Assembly: GCF_015482585.1 (NCBI RefSeq)
Contig: NZ_CP049742.1
Coordinates: 2,573,001 to 2,637,000, forward strand
DNA: 64,000 bases
From: Mangrovibacillus cuniculi
GTDB taxonomy: Bacteria > Bacillota > Bacilli > Bacillales > R1DC41
Direction of reading: 5' to 3'
Shown here: positions 47,200 to 56,360 of the stretch, one piece after another
How the letters are laid out: each line of letters opens with the position of its first letter
How positions within the stretch are numbered: position 1 is the stretch's first letter
Program-made: the position numbers and the translations under genes
Notes under the pieces: model-generated
What the model was told of the DNA's origin: nothing
Database searches by the model: none
The model's input: the letters and a program-made list of their open reading frames with translations, nothing else

Positions 47200-47499
47200 T
47201 TAATTGTGCTTTAACTCTGTACCATCATATGACTTCACATCTAAAGGAGCAGATAAGAAGTTCTTCGCTTTGCCAACGAAATCTGTAAAGTGGTCACTTG
47301 CATTATGTGCAGACACAGCGTCAAGATCTTTCCATACTTCTACCATTGTATAAACATGTTCCTTCTCTGTATCTTTCATTAATTTATACATAATGTTGCC
47401 ACTTTCCGCTTGCGAACCTGCTACTAACGGCTTTAACTCTACAAGAAATTCTTGCTCTTTTTCCGGTTGAACGTGCATCGTTGCATGAATAATAATCAT
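47200..47499 (-). CDS. Antibiotic biosynthesis monooxygenase-type quinol monooxygenase
   Basis: A 99-residue ABM-fold protein (IIIHATMHVQPEKEQEFL, GNIMYKLMKDTEKEHVYTMVEVWKD, SDHFTDFVGKAKNFL), small ferredoxin-like dimers of the YgiN/YcnE type that act on quinols without a cofactor. It follows the nitroreductase gene by 13 bp. In B. subtilis ycnD (flavin/nitro reductase) and ycnE (ABM) form a similar pair, so a quinone-detoxifying couple is likely. Confidence 0.87.
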   Translation of the reverse strand: MIIIHATMHVQPEKEQEFLVELKPLVAGSQAESGNIMYKLMKDTEKEHVYTMVEVWKDLDAVSAHNASDHFTDFVGKAKNFLSAPLDVKSYDGTELKHN

Positions 47500-47512
47500 C
47501 TTAATCTCTCCT

Positions 47513-48151
47513 TTATTTCCACTCCGCTACGCGGTTAATTGGTAAACGGACTGAACGGTGCCCTTCGTCAGCTGCTTTCCCCATTGAGATAAGCATCACT
47601 GGAACATAGCGATCTTTTTCCATTCCGAATACTTCTGCAATTTTATCTTTTTCGTACCCACCAATTGGGTTAGTATCATAGCCATAAGCACGGGCCGCTA
47701 ACATGATTTGCATGGATACAAGACCACCATCGATTAGCACGATATCTTTCATGTCTTCACGAGAAATTTGCTCAAAAAACGGTGTGAACATGTTCAAAAT
47801 GTTCTCTTTCACATCTTGCGGCATGTAGCCAACTTCTACAGCTTTCCCATAAATCTCTTCTGCATAATCAAAGTTTTGCAAGTCGCCAAATACGGCAATG
47901 ACAGCTGCTGAAGTGTTGACTTGGTTTTGATTAAATTTCGCAATTTCTGCTAACTTCGCTTTTTCCTCTGGGCTTTCAATCACTAGAAAACGCCAAGGTT
48001 GCATGTTAACCGAAGATGGGGCAGTTGTTGCAACGGTTAAGATTTCCTCCATCTCTTCTCGGCTAATCTTCACAGTTGGATCATAATTTTTTATGGAACG
48101 ACGCTCTTTTACGATTTTATTAAAGTCATTTGTTACCTGCTGATTGTTCAT
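47513..48151 (-). CDS. Nitroreductase family protein
   Basis: A 212-residue FMN-dependent NAD(P)H oxidoreductase. KERRSIKNYDPTVKISREEM, TVATTAPSSVNMQPWRFLVI, AARAYGYDTNPIGGYEKDKI and VPVMLISMGKAADEGHRSVRLP are the standard nitroreductase motifs. The ATG at 48151 is chosen because AAGGAGAATTTGAA precedes it; the 21 codons upstream are open but carry that SD. Operon with the ABM gene; together they probably reduce quinones or nitro compounds. A structured RNA gene lies upstream on the same strand. Confidence 0.88.
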   Translation of the reverse strand: MNNQQVTNDFNKIVKERRSIKNYDPTVKISREEMEEILTVATTAPSSVNMQPWRFLVIESPEEKAKLAEIAKFNQNQVNTSAAVIAVFGDLQNFDYAEEIYGKAVEVGYMPQDVKENILNMFTPFFEQISREDMKDIVLIDGGLVSMQIMLAARAYGYDTNPIGGYEKDKIAEVFGMEKDRYVPVMLISMGKAADEGHRSVRLPINRVAEWK

Positions 48152-48277
48152 TTCAAATTCTCCTTCCATGGAAGTATATCTTTTAACAATGTCTATCACC
48201 TTACTCCTATACAAGAGAATTGTAAAACTATATGCTTCTAGAAAGTTTTTACACTATTACTATAATATTAGCTATAG

Positions 48278-48343
48278 GATACTCAGCTAAAAACAGATCA
48301 CATCACGTGGTCAACGCTGAGTTGTTACTAGTCACGTAACAAA
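48278..48343 (+). repeat. Two-stem-loop terminator-associated repeat, copy 3
   Basis: CTCAGC..GATCACATCACGTGGTC..GCTGAG then TTGTTAC..GTCACGTAACAAAAA. Both stems differ from copies 1 and 2 yet still pair (CTCAGC/GCTGAG; GATCAC/GTGGTC). It adjoins the terminator of the small RNA gene. Confidence 0.85.
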
Positions 48344-48463
48344 AATAAGCCCCTTACAAAAGTAAGGGGCTCTCCAAGTTTGCGGCGGTCATAAGCCACG
48401 CTCCACAACGTGTTCCTTAAAAAGGAGTGCTTATCCGTCTTATGCAAACGGGCTCATCGCATA
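48341..48463 (-). ncRNA. Unassigned structured small RNA or leader
   Basis: About 120 nt bounded by a consensus SigA promoter and a strong terminator (AGCCCCTTAC/GTAAGGGGCT then TTATTTTT). The RNA can fold into a long arm: GTTTGC with GCAAAC, CGG with CCG, ATAAGC with GCTTAT, and inner hairpins TCCTT/AAGGA and ACAC/GTGT. The 5' GAGCCC could compete for the terminator's GGGGCT arm, so it may be a leader for the nitroreductase operon ~190 nt downstream. I cannot match it to a known riboswitch, 6S, SRP or T-box. No reading frame of note. Confidence 0.7.
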
Positions 48464-48469
48464 AATGTA

Positions 48470-48498
48470 ATCATACTCTATCTAGCCAGTAAAGTCAA
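48470..48498 (-). promoter_or_regulatory. SigA promoter of the small RNA
   Basis: Minus strand TTGACT (48493-48498), 17 bp, TATGAT (48470-48475). Confidence 0.85.
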
Positions 48499-48584
48499 TC
48501 TAATCAACAAAATATCTATTTCGCTTTACGAAATAACAAGATTCTTACTATAATAAATTAACTGACAAATAAGGAGCTGTTCTC

Positions 48585-49532
48585 GTGATACATGTTGCTA
48601 TTATTGGATTAGGCGCAATTGGACAACGCCTTATCCCAGCTTTTCAACAGCACCCAGACTATACAATTTATGCGGTGTGCGATGTCAACCAGCAGCTGGC
48701 TGAACAAACTGCTACTACATACAACATAGGAACGTTTACAAATAACTACCAACAATTATTGGATGACACAAAGGTGGATCTTGTGTATGTCGCTGTTCCT
48801 CCTAAATACCATCATCAAATAGTATTAGACACCATTGCTAGAGGAAAGCACATTTTATGTGAAAAACCATTGGCAAATTCGTTAGAAGAAGCACAGGAGA
48901 TTCATGATGCATCAAGAAAGTCATCCATTGTTCACGCCATGAACTTCCCACTTCATTACAGTCCTGGAAGTAGTAAGTTTAGACAATTACTAAAAGAAAA
49001 CTACATAGGCTCTCTGAGAAGAGTAGAACTATTCTTACGTTTCCCGGAATGGCCTCGTCCATGGCAGCAAAATGATTGGGTTGGAAAGAAAGAACAAGGT
49101 GGCTTTGTTTTAGAAGTTGGCGTTCACTACATCCATCAAATGCAAACGATGTTTGGACCTCTTTCTGTTAAACACATGGACCTTCGATTCCCAGAAGATC
49201 CAACAGCTTCTGAAAATAGCATCATTGCTCACCTTGAACTAGAAAATGGAACGCCTGTCGTTATCAACGGTTTAAGTCAGATTGCTGGAGAAGAGGAAAT
49301 TCGCTTTACTGTTTACGGTTCTGAAGGGACTCTTTCTCTTGTTAACTGGGCTCAACTAGAGGGTGCAAAGATTGGGGATAAAATGAACACACTTCCTGTT
49401 CCTAATGATAACGATCGTTTACTAGAGGAACTGGCAAAATCAATTCGTGGAGAAAAAGGAAATATCGTTACGTTTAAAGAAGGATTAGAAGCACAAGAAA
49501 TCTTAGAACAGTTAAGGAAAGGTGAAGAATAA
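48585..49532 (+). CDS. Gfo/Idh/MocA family oxidoreductase
   Basis: A 315-residue NAD(P)-dependent dehydrogenase: Rossmann start [13 protein letters not shown], the EKP catalytic motif in [10 protein letters not shown], and the C-terminal alpha/beta domain with [10 protein letters not shown]. Substrates in the family are sugars, inositols and related polyols; not assignable here. GTG start with AAGGAGCTGTTCTC upstream. Its stop overlaps the pepT start by one base (TAATG), so the two genes are cotranscribed and translationally coupled. Confidence 0.88.
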   Translation: MIHVAIIGLGAIGQRLIPAFQQHPDYTIYAVCDVNQQLAEQTATTYNIGTFTNNYQQLLDDTKVDLVYVAVPPKYHHQIVLDTIARGKHILCEKPLANSLEEAQEIHDASRKSSIVHAMNFPLHYSPGSSKFRQLLKENYIGSLRRVELFLRFPEWPRPWQQNDWVGKKEQGGFVLEVGVHYIHQMQTMFGPLSVKHMDLRFPEDPTASENSIIAHLELENGTPVVINGLSQIAGEEEIRFTVYGSEGTLSLVNWAQLEGAKIGDKMNTLPVPNDNDRLLEELAKSIRGEKGNIVTFKEGLEAQEILEQLRKGEE

Positions 49533-50767
49533 TGAAACAAGAATTAATTGAACGTTTAACGTCTTATGTAAAAGTTGATACGCAATCCAATGATGCTAAT
49601 GAATCTTGCCCATCCACAGAAGGTCAAATAGTTTTAGCTAAGCAGTTAGTAGAAGAACTAAAGTCTATAGGTTTAGAAGATGTACAGATGGACGAGTTTG
49701 GCTATGTCATGGCTACCTTACCATCTAACACAACAAAGGATGTTCCAACGATTGGTTTTCTCGCTCACGTGGATACCGCAACAGACTTCACAGGAAAGAA
49801 CGTTCGTCCACAGGTTCATGAAAACTATGATGGGAACGATATTGTGTTACACGAAGCCAACAACGTGGTCCTGTCACCATCGGCTTTCCCTAACTTACAA
49901 AATTACGTAGGTCACACACTTATGACGACAGACGGAACGACTTTACTAGGTGCCGATAACAAAGCAGGAATCGCTGAGATTATGACAGCGATGAATTATT
50001 TAAGACAGCATTCAGAGATCAAGCATGGCAAGATTCGCGTAGCGTTTACACCAGATGAAGAAATCGGCCGTGGACCTCATAAGTTTGACGTAAAGGCGTT
50101 TGACGCCCAGTATGCTTACACAGTGGATGGTGGACCGCTTGGCGAGTTGCAATACGAAAGCTTCAGTGCTGCAGGTGCAGCTATTACGATTCATGGTACG
50201 AACATCCATCCCGGTACAGCAAAAGGGAAAATGGTCAATTCCATTAAAATTGGGATGGAGTTGCAAAGTTTATTGCCTAGTGAAGAAGCACCTGAGTTAA
50301 CAGAAGGATATGAAGGATTCTTCCACCTTCTTTCTTTCCAAGGCGATGTGGAGAAGACTACTCTTCAGTACATTATTCGTGACTTTGATAAAGAGAAGTT
50401 CGAGGGGAAAAAGCAATTACTTTCGAATGTAGTAGCTGAGCTTCAAGAAAAGTACGGTCAAGAGCGAGTAGTACTGGAGATGGAGGATCAGTACTATAAC
50501 ATGAGAGAGAAAATTGAGCCAGTAAAGCATATTGTCGATATCGCGCATAAAGCAATGACTAATTTTGATATTCAACCAATCGTCGAACCAATTCGTGGCG
50601 GAACGGATGGCTCCCAGCTTTCGTACATGGGACTGCCTACGCCAAATATCTTTACAGGCGGCGAGAATTTCCACGGTAAGTATGAGTTCGTCTCTGTTGA
50701 TAATATGGAGAAAGCTGTGAAGGTTATTGTGGAGATTGCGAGATTGTTTGAGGAAGAAGCAGAATAA
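49532..50767 (+). CDS. pepT: Peptidase T (tripeptidase)
   Basis: Releases the N-terminal residue of tripeptides. The 411-residue M20 zinc peptidase has [10 protein letters not shown] (first zinc His/Asp), [22 protein letters not shown] (catalytic Glu pair), TVDGG and [10 protein letters not shown] (last zinc His). Length and motifs match PepT throughout. Coupled to the upstream oxidoreductase gene; a terminator follows. Confidence 0.95.
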   Translation: MKQELIERLTSYVKVDTQSNDANESCPSTEGQIVLAKQLVEELKSIGLEDVQMDEFGYVMATLPSNTTKDVPTIGFLAHVDTATDFTGKNVRPQVHENYDGNDIVLHEANNVVLSPSAFPNLQNYVGHTLMTTDGTTLLGADNKAGIAEIMTAMNYLRQHSEIKHGKIRVAFTPDEEIGRGPHKFDVKAFDAQYAYTVDGGPLGELQYESFSAAGAAITIHGTNIHPGTAKGKMVNSIKIGMELQSLLPSEEAPELTEGYEGFFHLLSFQGDVEKTTLQYIIRDFDKEKFEGKKQLLSNVVAELQEKYGQERVVLEMEDQYYNMREKIEPVKHIVDIAHKAMTNFDIQPIVEPIRGGTDGSQLSYMGLPTPNIFTGGENFHGKYEFVSVDNMEKAVKVIVEIARLFEEEAE

Positions 50768-50778
50768 CTTGATTTAGA

Positions 50779-50813
50779 GCACTTAAGAGTTCGGACTTTT
50801 AAGTGCTTTTTGG
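50779..50813 (+). terminator. pepT terminator
   Basis: AGCACTTAA pairs with TTAAGTGCT, followed by TTTT. Confidence 0.85.
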
Positions 50814-50885
50814 CGTTCATCTTATTTGTTTTCTCGATTCTATATCGGTTAGGATAAAGATAAAAGGATCGGAAAGGGGATAAAC

Positions 50886-51746
50886 ATGACTAATTTCCAA
50901 CGAGAAATCAAGGATCATTGGTACGTAAAATTTAATCAAAACGGATATCCACATGTACAACAAGGTTGGGTTCTACCACCTGAACGAAAAGCAGAGTTTG
51001 ATCCATTTATTTTAATGGCGGACGATTGGTTTAAGCGAGGTACGTTCTCTGACCATCCTCATCGTGGTTTCCAAACGATTACTTATGTCATTGATGGTCG
51101 ATTGGAGCACATTGATAACGCTGGTGGCCATTCCATTTTGGACGCAGGTGACGTCCAATACATGAATGCTGGCTGGGCTGCTCGTCATGCGGAAGAGGCA
51201 GTGGATGAGGACGTTATTCACACACTTCAATTATGGCTAAACTTACCGAAATCGTTAAAAACGACGAAAACGTCTTATCAAAATGTTCGGTTAGAAGACG
51301 CACCGATAGTAAATGTGGAAAATGGTTCTTTGCGTGTTTACTCTGGAGAAGTTGCTGGAGTAAAAGGTCCTATGAATAGTTTAGTTCCCATCACCATGAC
51401 GGAAATTTCTTTACGTGCAGGCGCTACTTATACACACGTTTTACCTGAAAACCATAATGCATTTGTATACATGTTGGGTGGAGAAATGGACTTTGGAGAA
51501 GCAGGTATTCGTTTATCAAAAACAGGCGTAGCTACACTTACTTACAACGAGAACTCTAACGCGAAAGGTAAGTCCAAACTTAAAATAAAAGCTAAAACAC
51601 GTTCAAAAGCTTTGATTTACTCAGGTGTCCCAATCCGAGAAGAAGTCGTAGCATACGGTCCATTTGTCATGAACTCTATGGAGGAGATCAGACAAGCTTA
51701 CCGCGATTTTCAGGAAGGAAAATTCGGAGGTCCTGCCGAAAAGTAA
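50886..51746 (+). CDS. Pirin family protein
   Basis: A 286-residue double-cupin protein. The N-terminal cupin retains all iron ligands, H57 and H59 (DHPHRGFQTITYV) and H101 with E103 (RHAEEA), at the same numbers as in human pirin. Bacterial pirins often have quercetinase-like or regulatory roles; substrate unknown. AAAGGGG SD before the ATG. Monocistronic, with a terminator directly after the stop. Confidence 0.92.
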   Translation: MTNFQREIKDHWYVKFNQNGYPHVQQGWVLPPERKAEFDPFILMADDWFKRGTFSDHPHRGFQTITYVIDGRLEHIDNAGGHSILDAGDVQYMNAGWAARHAEEAVDEDVIHTLQLWLNLPKSLKTTKTSYQNVRLEDAPIVNVENGSLRVYSGEVAGVKGPMNSLVPITMTEISLRAGATYTHVLPENHNAFVYMLGGEMDFGEAGIRLSKTGVATLTYNENSNAKGKSKLKIKAKTRSKALIYSGVPIREEVVAYGPFVMNSMEEIRQAYRDFQEGKFGGPAEK

Positions 51747-51749
51747 TAA

Positions 51750-51779
51750 AGGCCCACAATCGTGGGTCTATTATTTTGT
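51750..51779 (+). terminator. Terminator of the pirin gene
   Basis: GGCCCACA pairs with TGTGGGTC-type GTGGGTCT across ATC; TTATTTT follows. Confidence 0.7.
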
Positions 51780-51794
51780 AGGAGGCTGATGCGA

Positions 51795-52715
51795 ATGATA
51801 TTGAAAAAGCGGGTGGAGAGTGAGGAATTGGTGATTCATAACTACCTTTGCAATCGTATTAATTTTAGCTTAACGGATACTCAGCGGCACCAAAGATTAA
51901 AAGATGGGTATCATGGTGAACTTTTGTTTGATAGTTTTACTTCTAAAATTACCTGCGAACATGTGATTATACAAGACTTATTACTCTCTTGGAACAATAC
52001 GCTATTTCAAATTGATACTTTATTAGTTCTTCCTAGTTTACTATATGTCTATGAAGTGAAGAATTTTAAAGAAGATTATATTTATGGTGATAAACACTTG
52101 ATTAAACTTCCTCATTTCGAAGTTCAAAACCCTCTGCACCAAGTTCAAAAAAGCGAAACTCTTCTACAACATTTAGTAAAAAGTATGGGACACAGGCCTG
52201 TGGTCAATTCTAAAGTTGTTTTTGTTAATCCCTCTTTCTTTATGTATCAAACTCCCCAGAGTCTACCTTTTCTTTTTAACTCTCAACTAAAAAAACATAT
52301 TCAAAGTATAAGTTCATCAACCTCTTCTCTTACTCCAAAAGATAACCAACTAGTCAACTCTATAATGGATACTCATATTCCTAAATACCCAAATCCCACC
52401 ATCCCAAAGTATTCATTTGAAAGCATAAATAAAGGAGCTCGTTGTATTAAATGTGGTAGTATTGATACTTTATTTAATGGAAAGTCAGTAGTCTGTACAT
52501 CTTGCGGGGGAAAAATGAACTTGGAGAAGACAATACTAAAGAATGCAGAAGAATTTACCATTTTATTTCCTAATATAGATTTAACCACAGTAAACTTACA
52601 AAGATTTTGTAGGATCTTTACATGTAAAAGGACTATAAGAAACGTTTTAGCAAAGTATTTTGATCAATTGGATAATACCAATCCCATCAAGTTTTACAAA
52701 AGGGATCTATTTTGA
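51795..52715 (+). CDS. NERD domain protein with C-terminal zinc ribbon
   Basis: A 306-residue protein. Residues ~35-150 form a nuclease-related domain: HGELLFDSF, LLLSWNNTLFQIDTLLV with the conserved Asp, and LYVYEVKNFKEDY with the Glu-x-Lys pair. A C4 zinc ribbon follows (CIKCGS and CTSCGG) and a basic helical tail. NERD proteins are suspected DNA-processing enzymes with unproven roles. The ATG at 51795 lies 8 nt after AGGAGG; the ATG at 51789 is too close to it. Base composition is more AT-rich than its neighbours. Confidence 0.85.
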   Translation: MILKKRVESEELVIHNYLCNRINFSLTDTQRHQRLKDGYHGELLFDSFTSKITCEHVIIQDLLLSWNNTLFQIDTLLVLPSLLYVYEVKNFKEDYIYGDKHLIKLPHFEVQNPLHQVQKSETLLQHLVKSMGHRPVVNSKVVFVNPSFFMYQTPQSLPFLFNSQLKKHIQSISSSTSSLTPKDNQLVNSIMDTHIPKYPNPTIPKYSFESINKGARCIKCGSIDTLFNGKSVVCTSCGGKMNLEKTILKNAEEFTILFPNIDLTTVNLQRFCRIFTCKRTIRNVLAKYFDQLDNTNPIKFYKRDLF

Positions 52716-52718
52716 GAA

Positions 52719-52756
52719 AACGACCGCCTATTTTTTAGGTGGTCGTTATTTTTAAG
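52719..52756 (+). terminator. Terminator of the NERD gene
   Basis: ACGACC..CCT pairs with AGG..GGTCGT, followed by TATTTTT. Confidence 0.85.
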
Positions 52757-52772
52757 AAAAGCTATATTTTAG

Positions 52773-53168
52773 GTCCGCCTCGCGTTGCTGACGGCCCTCA
52801 CTTCACTGACTTTCCGCTTTTCACGACCGCCTCGCGCTGCTGACGGTTCTCAACTCACTCTCTTCCCACTTTTCACGACCGTCTCACGTTGCTGACGGTC
52901 CTCACTTCACTCTCTCCCCACTTTTCACGACTGTCTCGCGCTGCTGACGGTTCTCAACTCACTCTCTCCCCACTTTTCACGACCTCCTCGTGCTGCTGAC
53001 GGTCCTCACTTCACTCTCTCCCCACTTTTCACGACCGCCTCGCGCTGCTGACGGTTCTCAACTCACTCTCTTCCCACTTTTCACGACCGCCTCGCGCTGC
53101 TGACGGTCCTCAACTCACTCTCTTCCCACTTTTCACGACCTCCTCGCGTTGTTGAGGGTCCTCACTTC
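52773..53168. repeat. Tandem array, 52-bp units
   Basis: TCACGAC recurs at 52821, 52873, 52925, 52977, 53029, 53081 and 53133, exactly 52 bp apart, after a partial first unit. Each unit can form a hairpin between GACCG and CGGTC; variants keep pairing (for example GACCT with AGGGTC in the last unit). It fills the gap between the NERD gene and the convergent aminotransferase gene. Confidence 0.95.
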
Positions 53169-53215
53169 CTAGGGTTTATCGCTTAAACGACTGCCTGCAA
53201 TAAACAAGTTCTAAC

Positions 53216-54415
53216 TTACTCAGTAATTTGCAATAATCCGAGCACATCCCCAAGCAACCGCACACCCTCCACAATCTTCGCCTCACTCATATAACTAAAC
53301 GATAAGCGCAAATACTCCCTTCCATCCTCACCATCCAAGTAAAAATACTTTCCTGGAATAAACGACACTCCCGCTTCCAACGCAGCCTTCAACACTCCCG
53401 CGGTATCTACACCTGGCACACGCACCCACACGAAGTAACCTCCACTCGGCACTCCCCAGGTAACGCTATCTGGCATCCATTCCGCCAGCGCCTCGAGCAT
53501 CACGTCCAATTTCCTTGCATACACATCGCGCAATCGCACAACGTGGTCACCAAAATCCACTTCTTCTAAATAAGTCGCCATAACCGCTTGTGCAAACGGG
53601 TGATCTAAATCCTTTTTGAACCAATACGCTGCAGATACAATCTCCTCACTCGCAGCAATCCATCCAATGCGAAGGCCTGGTGCAACCAACTTTGACAAGG
53701 AACCGACGTACACGACGACGCCATCCTCATCTAATGACTTCAACGTAGGGAAAGCTTCTTCAAAAAACAGCTCTCCATACGCATCATCCTCTACCACGAT
53801 AAAGCCAAATCGCTTCGCCAATTCCAATAAAGAAACCCGTCGCTCCATCGACATCGTCGTACCAGTCGGGTTCTGGAAAGTAGGAATGGTATAAACAAAC
53901 TTCGGCATCGCTAGCCCAGTCGTCATTCTCTCTCGCAACACTTCCTCTATCAAATCTGTTTGTATCCCATCCTCGTCCACCGGAATGGAGATAATATGAG
54001 AAGTGTAGTTACGAAAGATCTCCAGCGCCTCCATATATGTTGGTGATTCCACTATCACGACAGAATGTTCATCCAAGAACACGCGAGCCAACAGATCGAG
54101 CGCTTGACAAGCACCAGATGTAACAAGCAGTTCAGAAGACGCTACCTTCATACCACGAACAGCTGAACGCACCTGTAACTGTTGCTGTAAAAGGTCACTC
54201 TTCTCACTTCCCACATAATGCAGTGGCAAATCCCACTCCTTTTCCACTAAACGATTTACCGCACTTTGTAACTCTGCGACTGGGACAACCAATGGATATG
54301 GAAACCCTGAACTTAAGCGTATTGCGCCATCTGGAACATTAGGCATCCACTCTCCAGGAGGGTCATTCTTCAATGCTAATTTAGTAGAGGTAGAAAATAA
54401 GAGAGACGTGTTCAT
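53216..54415 (-). CDS. PLP-dependent aminotransferase (class I/II, MocR/2-aminoadipate type)
   Basis: A 399-residue fold-type I aminotransferase: YVGSEKSDLLQQQL, VTSGACQALDLLARVFL, YTIPTFQNPTGTTMS, VVEDDAYGELFF and the PLP lysine in YVGSLSKLVAPGLRIGW. The sequence resembles the aminotransferase half of MocR regulators and 2-aminoadipate transaminases but has no HTH domain. It follows the YjiH gene by 16 bp, forming an operon; the codon use shows more C and G than its neighbours. Confidence 0.88.
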   Translation of the reverse strand: MNTSLLFSTSTKLALKNDPPGEWMPNVPDGAIRLSSGFPYPLVVPVAELQSAVNRLVEKEWDLPLHYVGSEKSDLLQQQLQVRSAVRGMKVASSELLVTSGACQALDLLARVFLDEHSVVIVESPTYMEALEIFRNYTSHIISIPVDEDGIQTDLIEEVLRERMTTGLAMPKFVYTIPTFQNPTGTTMSMERRVSLLELAKRFGFIVVEDDAYGELFFEEAFPTLKSLDEDGVVVYVGSLSKLVAPGLRIGWIAASEEIVSAAYWFKKDLDHPFAQAVMATYLEEVDFGDHVVRLRDVYARKLDVMLEALAEWMPDSVTWGVPSGGYFVWVRVPGVDTAGVLKAALEAGVSFIPGKYFYLDGEDGREYLRLSFSYMSEAKIVEGVRLLGDVLGLLQITE

Positions 54416-54431
54416 CTAATCCAATCCTTTC

Positions 54432-55814
54432 TTAAAAGAAAAATACGTGAGCCATTAAAGCCGCAATAGGTAAAGTTATAATCGTTCGTTGTAGGAAAAC
54501 AACAAATAACTGAAGAATCGTTAGTGGGATCTTGGATTTTAGTAAGAGAATCCCTATTTCGGACATGTAAATTAATTGCGATAAGGACATAACCCCTATA
54601 ACGAAGCGTGTTAATTCTGATTCAATACCGCTTCCTATGACAGCTGGTAAGAACATGTCTGCAAATCCAACGATCATCGCTGGTGCTGCAGCCTCTGCTT
54701 CTGGGATATGAAGTAACTCTAAAAAAGGTACAAACGGATAAGATAGATACGTAAAAATTGGTGTGAACTCTGCAATGATAAGCGCTAATGTTCCAATTGC
54801 CATTACCAACGGAATCAACGAAAACCAGATATCTACCACGTTGAACAAGCTAGACTTCATTATTCCACGCACACTTTTCACTTGATCTGCTTTCTCTACT
54901 GCTTTTTCTAATCCCCATTGGAAGTTAGAAACGCCATTTGGGACATCTTCTTCGATTTGCTTTCCAACTGGCTCATAGTAAGAATCCGACTTCTTCGATA
55001 AAGGGGGGATTCGTGGACAGATAATCGCAGCAACAACGCCAGTCACAATAACGGTGGAATAAAACTGGATAAACATGTGATCAATAGATAAAAACTTTGC
55101 TATCACTAGACTGAACGCAATCGAAGCAATGGAGAAATTCGTTGCAACAACTGCTGCTTCACGTTTTGTGTAATAACCAGATTCATATTGTTGTGTAGTA
55201 AGCAAGACACCGACCGTACCACTTCCCATCCAAGAAGCTAGCGCATCCACAGACGAGCGACCTGGTAATCTAAATAAAGGTACCATTATGTTACGCACTA
55301 ACGTTCCAATAAAGTCCATCAAACCAAATTGCAAAAGTAACGGCATGAATAAACATGCAAAAAAGAACCACACCATTAACACGGGAATCAAGTCGTATAA
55401 CACTACAGCTCCTGTAAAGTCAGACCAGATAAATTCTGGGCCAATTTCTACTAACGTCATTACGGCAAAAACTGCCCCCACAAGACGAAGTATTAACCAG
55501 AAAGGAGTTAACTTGAATACCCCCGATAAGAAGGTACTATTTTCCACAAAACCAACCTTTACTACTTTCGTTAATAAACTCCCAAGCGCTGATATACATA
55601 GGATAGTCGTCATGATAAGAGGTATATACTCTGCAATGGCACCTTGTAACCCATCTGCTAATATCCCAAGTCCAATTGTTACTTTCCCGTTAATCGAAAT
55701 AGGTACTAAGAATAATAGCACACCTAGTAAAGATGGCAGCCAAAATTTTACATACTGTTTATACGTAAATGTCTTTTTATTTATAGTAGTTTGCATTACT
55801 TTTTCAACAGCCAT
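54432..55814 (-). CDS. YjiH family membrane protein (nucleoside-recognition/gate domain)
   Basis: A 460-residue polytopic membrane protein with about ten helices. FWLPSLLGVLLFLVPI near the N-terminus, the gate-domain stretch VDALASWMGSGTVGVLLTTQQYESGYYTKREAAV and the late EAEAAAPAMIVGFADMFLPAV mark the YjiH group, relatives of spore maturation and nucleoside-transport proteins. Substrate unknown. It precedes the aminotransferase gene in the same operon, so it may carry that enzyme's amino acid substrate; that link is inference. Confidence 0.85.
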   Translation of the reverse strand: MAVEKVMQTTINKKTFTYKQYVKFWLPSLLGVLLFLVPISINGKVTIGLGILADGLQGAIAEYIPLIMTTILCISALGSLLTKVVKVGFVENSTFLSGVFKLTPFWLILRLVGAVFAVMTLVEIGPEFIWSDFTGAVVLYDLIPVLMVWFFFACLFMPLLLQFGLMDFIGTLVRNIMVPLFRLPGRSSVDALASWMGSGTVGVLLTTQQYESGYYTKREAAVVATNFSIASIAFSLVIAKFLSIDHMFIQFYSTVIVTGVVAAIICPRIPPLSKKSDSYYEPVGKQIEEDVPNGVSNFQWGLEKAVEKADQVKSVRGIMKSSLFNVVDIWFSLIPLVMAIGTLALIIAEFTPIFTYLSYPFVPFLELLHIPEAEAAAPAMIVGFADMFLPAVIGSGIESELTRFVIGVMSLSQLIYMSEIGILLLKSKIPLTILQLFVVFLQRTIITLPIAALMAHVFFF

Positions 55815-55968
55815 TTCCCCATCTCCCTTAAATTAATTTTCTATAATATATCATTATAATGAATAAATATACAATATGTTGTTAAATGCACAGAATTTTC
55901 ACTTATTTTAGGCGTTAAAAGGTAATATATGCTAAATTAGAGCAGTAAACGTTTACAGGGGGGATTGG

Positions 55969-56235
55969 ATGAAAAATGTAGTTAGGGCAGATATGCTGTT
56001 TATATCTATTGCTGCCTTAGTAGTAGGCGGAATCTTCTTATTCGCTAGTGTGTATTTGGGAACAGCTTTATCGGAGAATTGGTTAAGGGAAAGAGGGGGA
56101 TTTGAGCAATCTTACTTCACGATGATTACAAACAACTATATTGATATTTTCCAAGTACTTGGTGGGATCTTCATTACTTTAGGTAGTATCTTAACGTTGT
56201 ATATTTATTATGTAATTAAACAAGAAAGAAGCTAA
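55969..56235 (+). CDS. Small two-helix membrane protein (88 aa), unknown
   Basis: An 88-residue protein with two hydrophobic helices (LFISIAALVVGGIFLFASVY and VLGGIFITLGSILTLYIYYV) joined by an acidic-aromatic loop (ENWLRERGGFEQSYFTMITNN). ATG after AGGGGGG. I do not recognise a named family. Monocistronic with a terminator after it. Confidence 0.75.
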   Translation: MKNVVRADMLFISIAALVVGGIFLFASVYLGTALSENWLRERGGFEQSYFTMITNNYIDIFQVLGGIFITLGSILTLYIYYVIKQERS

Positions 56236-56260
56236 AGGACGCTTGCCCTTTAGCTTTTTG
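56231..56260 (+). terminator. Terminator of the 88-aa gene
   Basis: AAGCTAAAGG pairs with CCTTTAGCTT, then TTT. Confidence 0.85.
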
Positions 56261-56360
56261 GAAGTAGTCGTTTAATTTCCTCTAAACTTTGCATTCTCTT
56301 CTAAATATTGTTCCATCTATTTTGCGCTCTACCATCTCTCCACAGCCGCTTGAGCACTCG

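Noticed and set aside
46891-47214. 107-aa protein on the plus strand
   Set aside because: It spans the small 52-bp array, repeat copy 2 and a terminator, with no ribosome binding site.
48341-48463. T-box, 6S RNA or SRP RNA
   Set aside because: No T-box core sequence, wrong size for SRP, and no 6S-like open promoter mimic; left unassigned.
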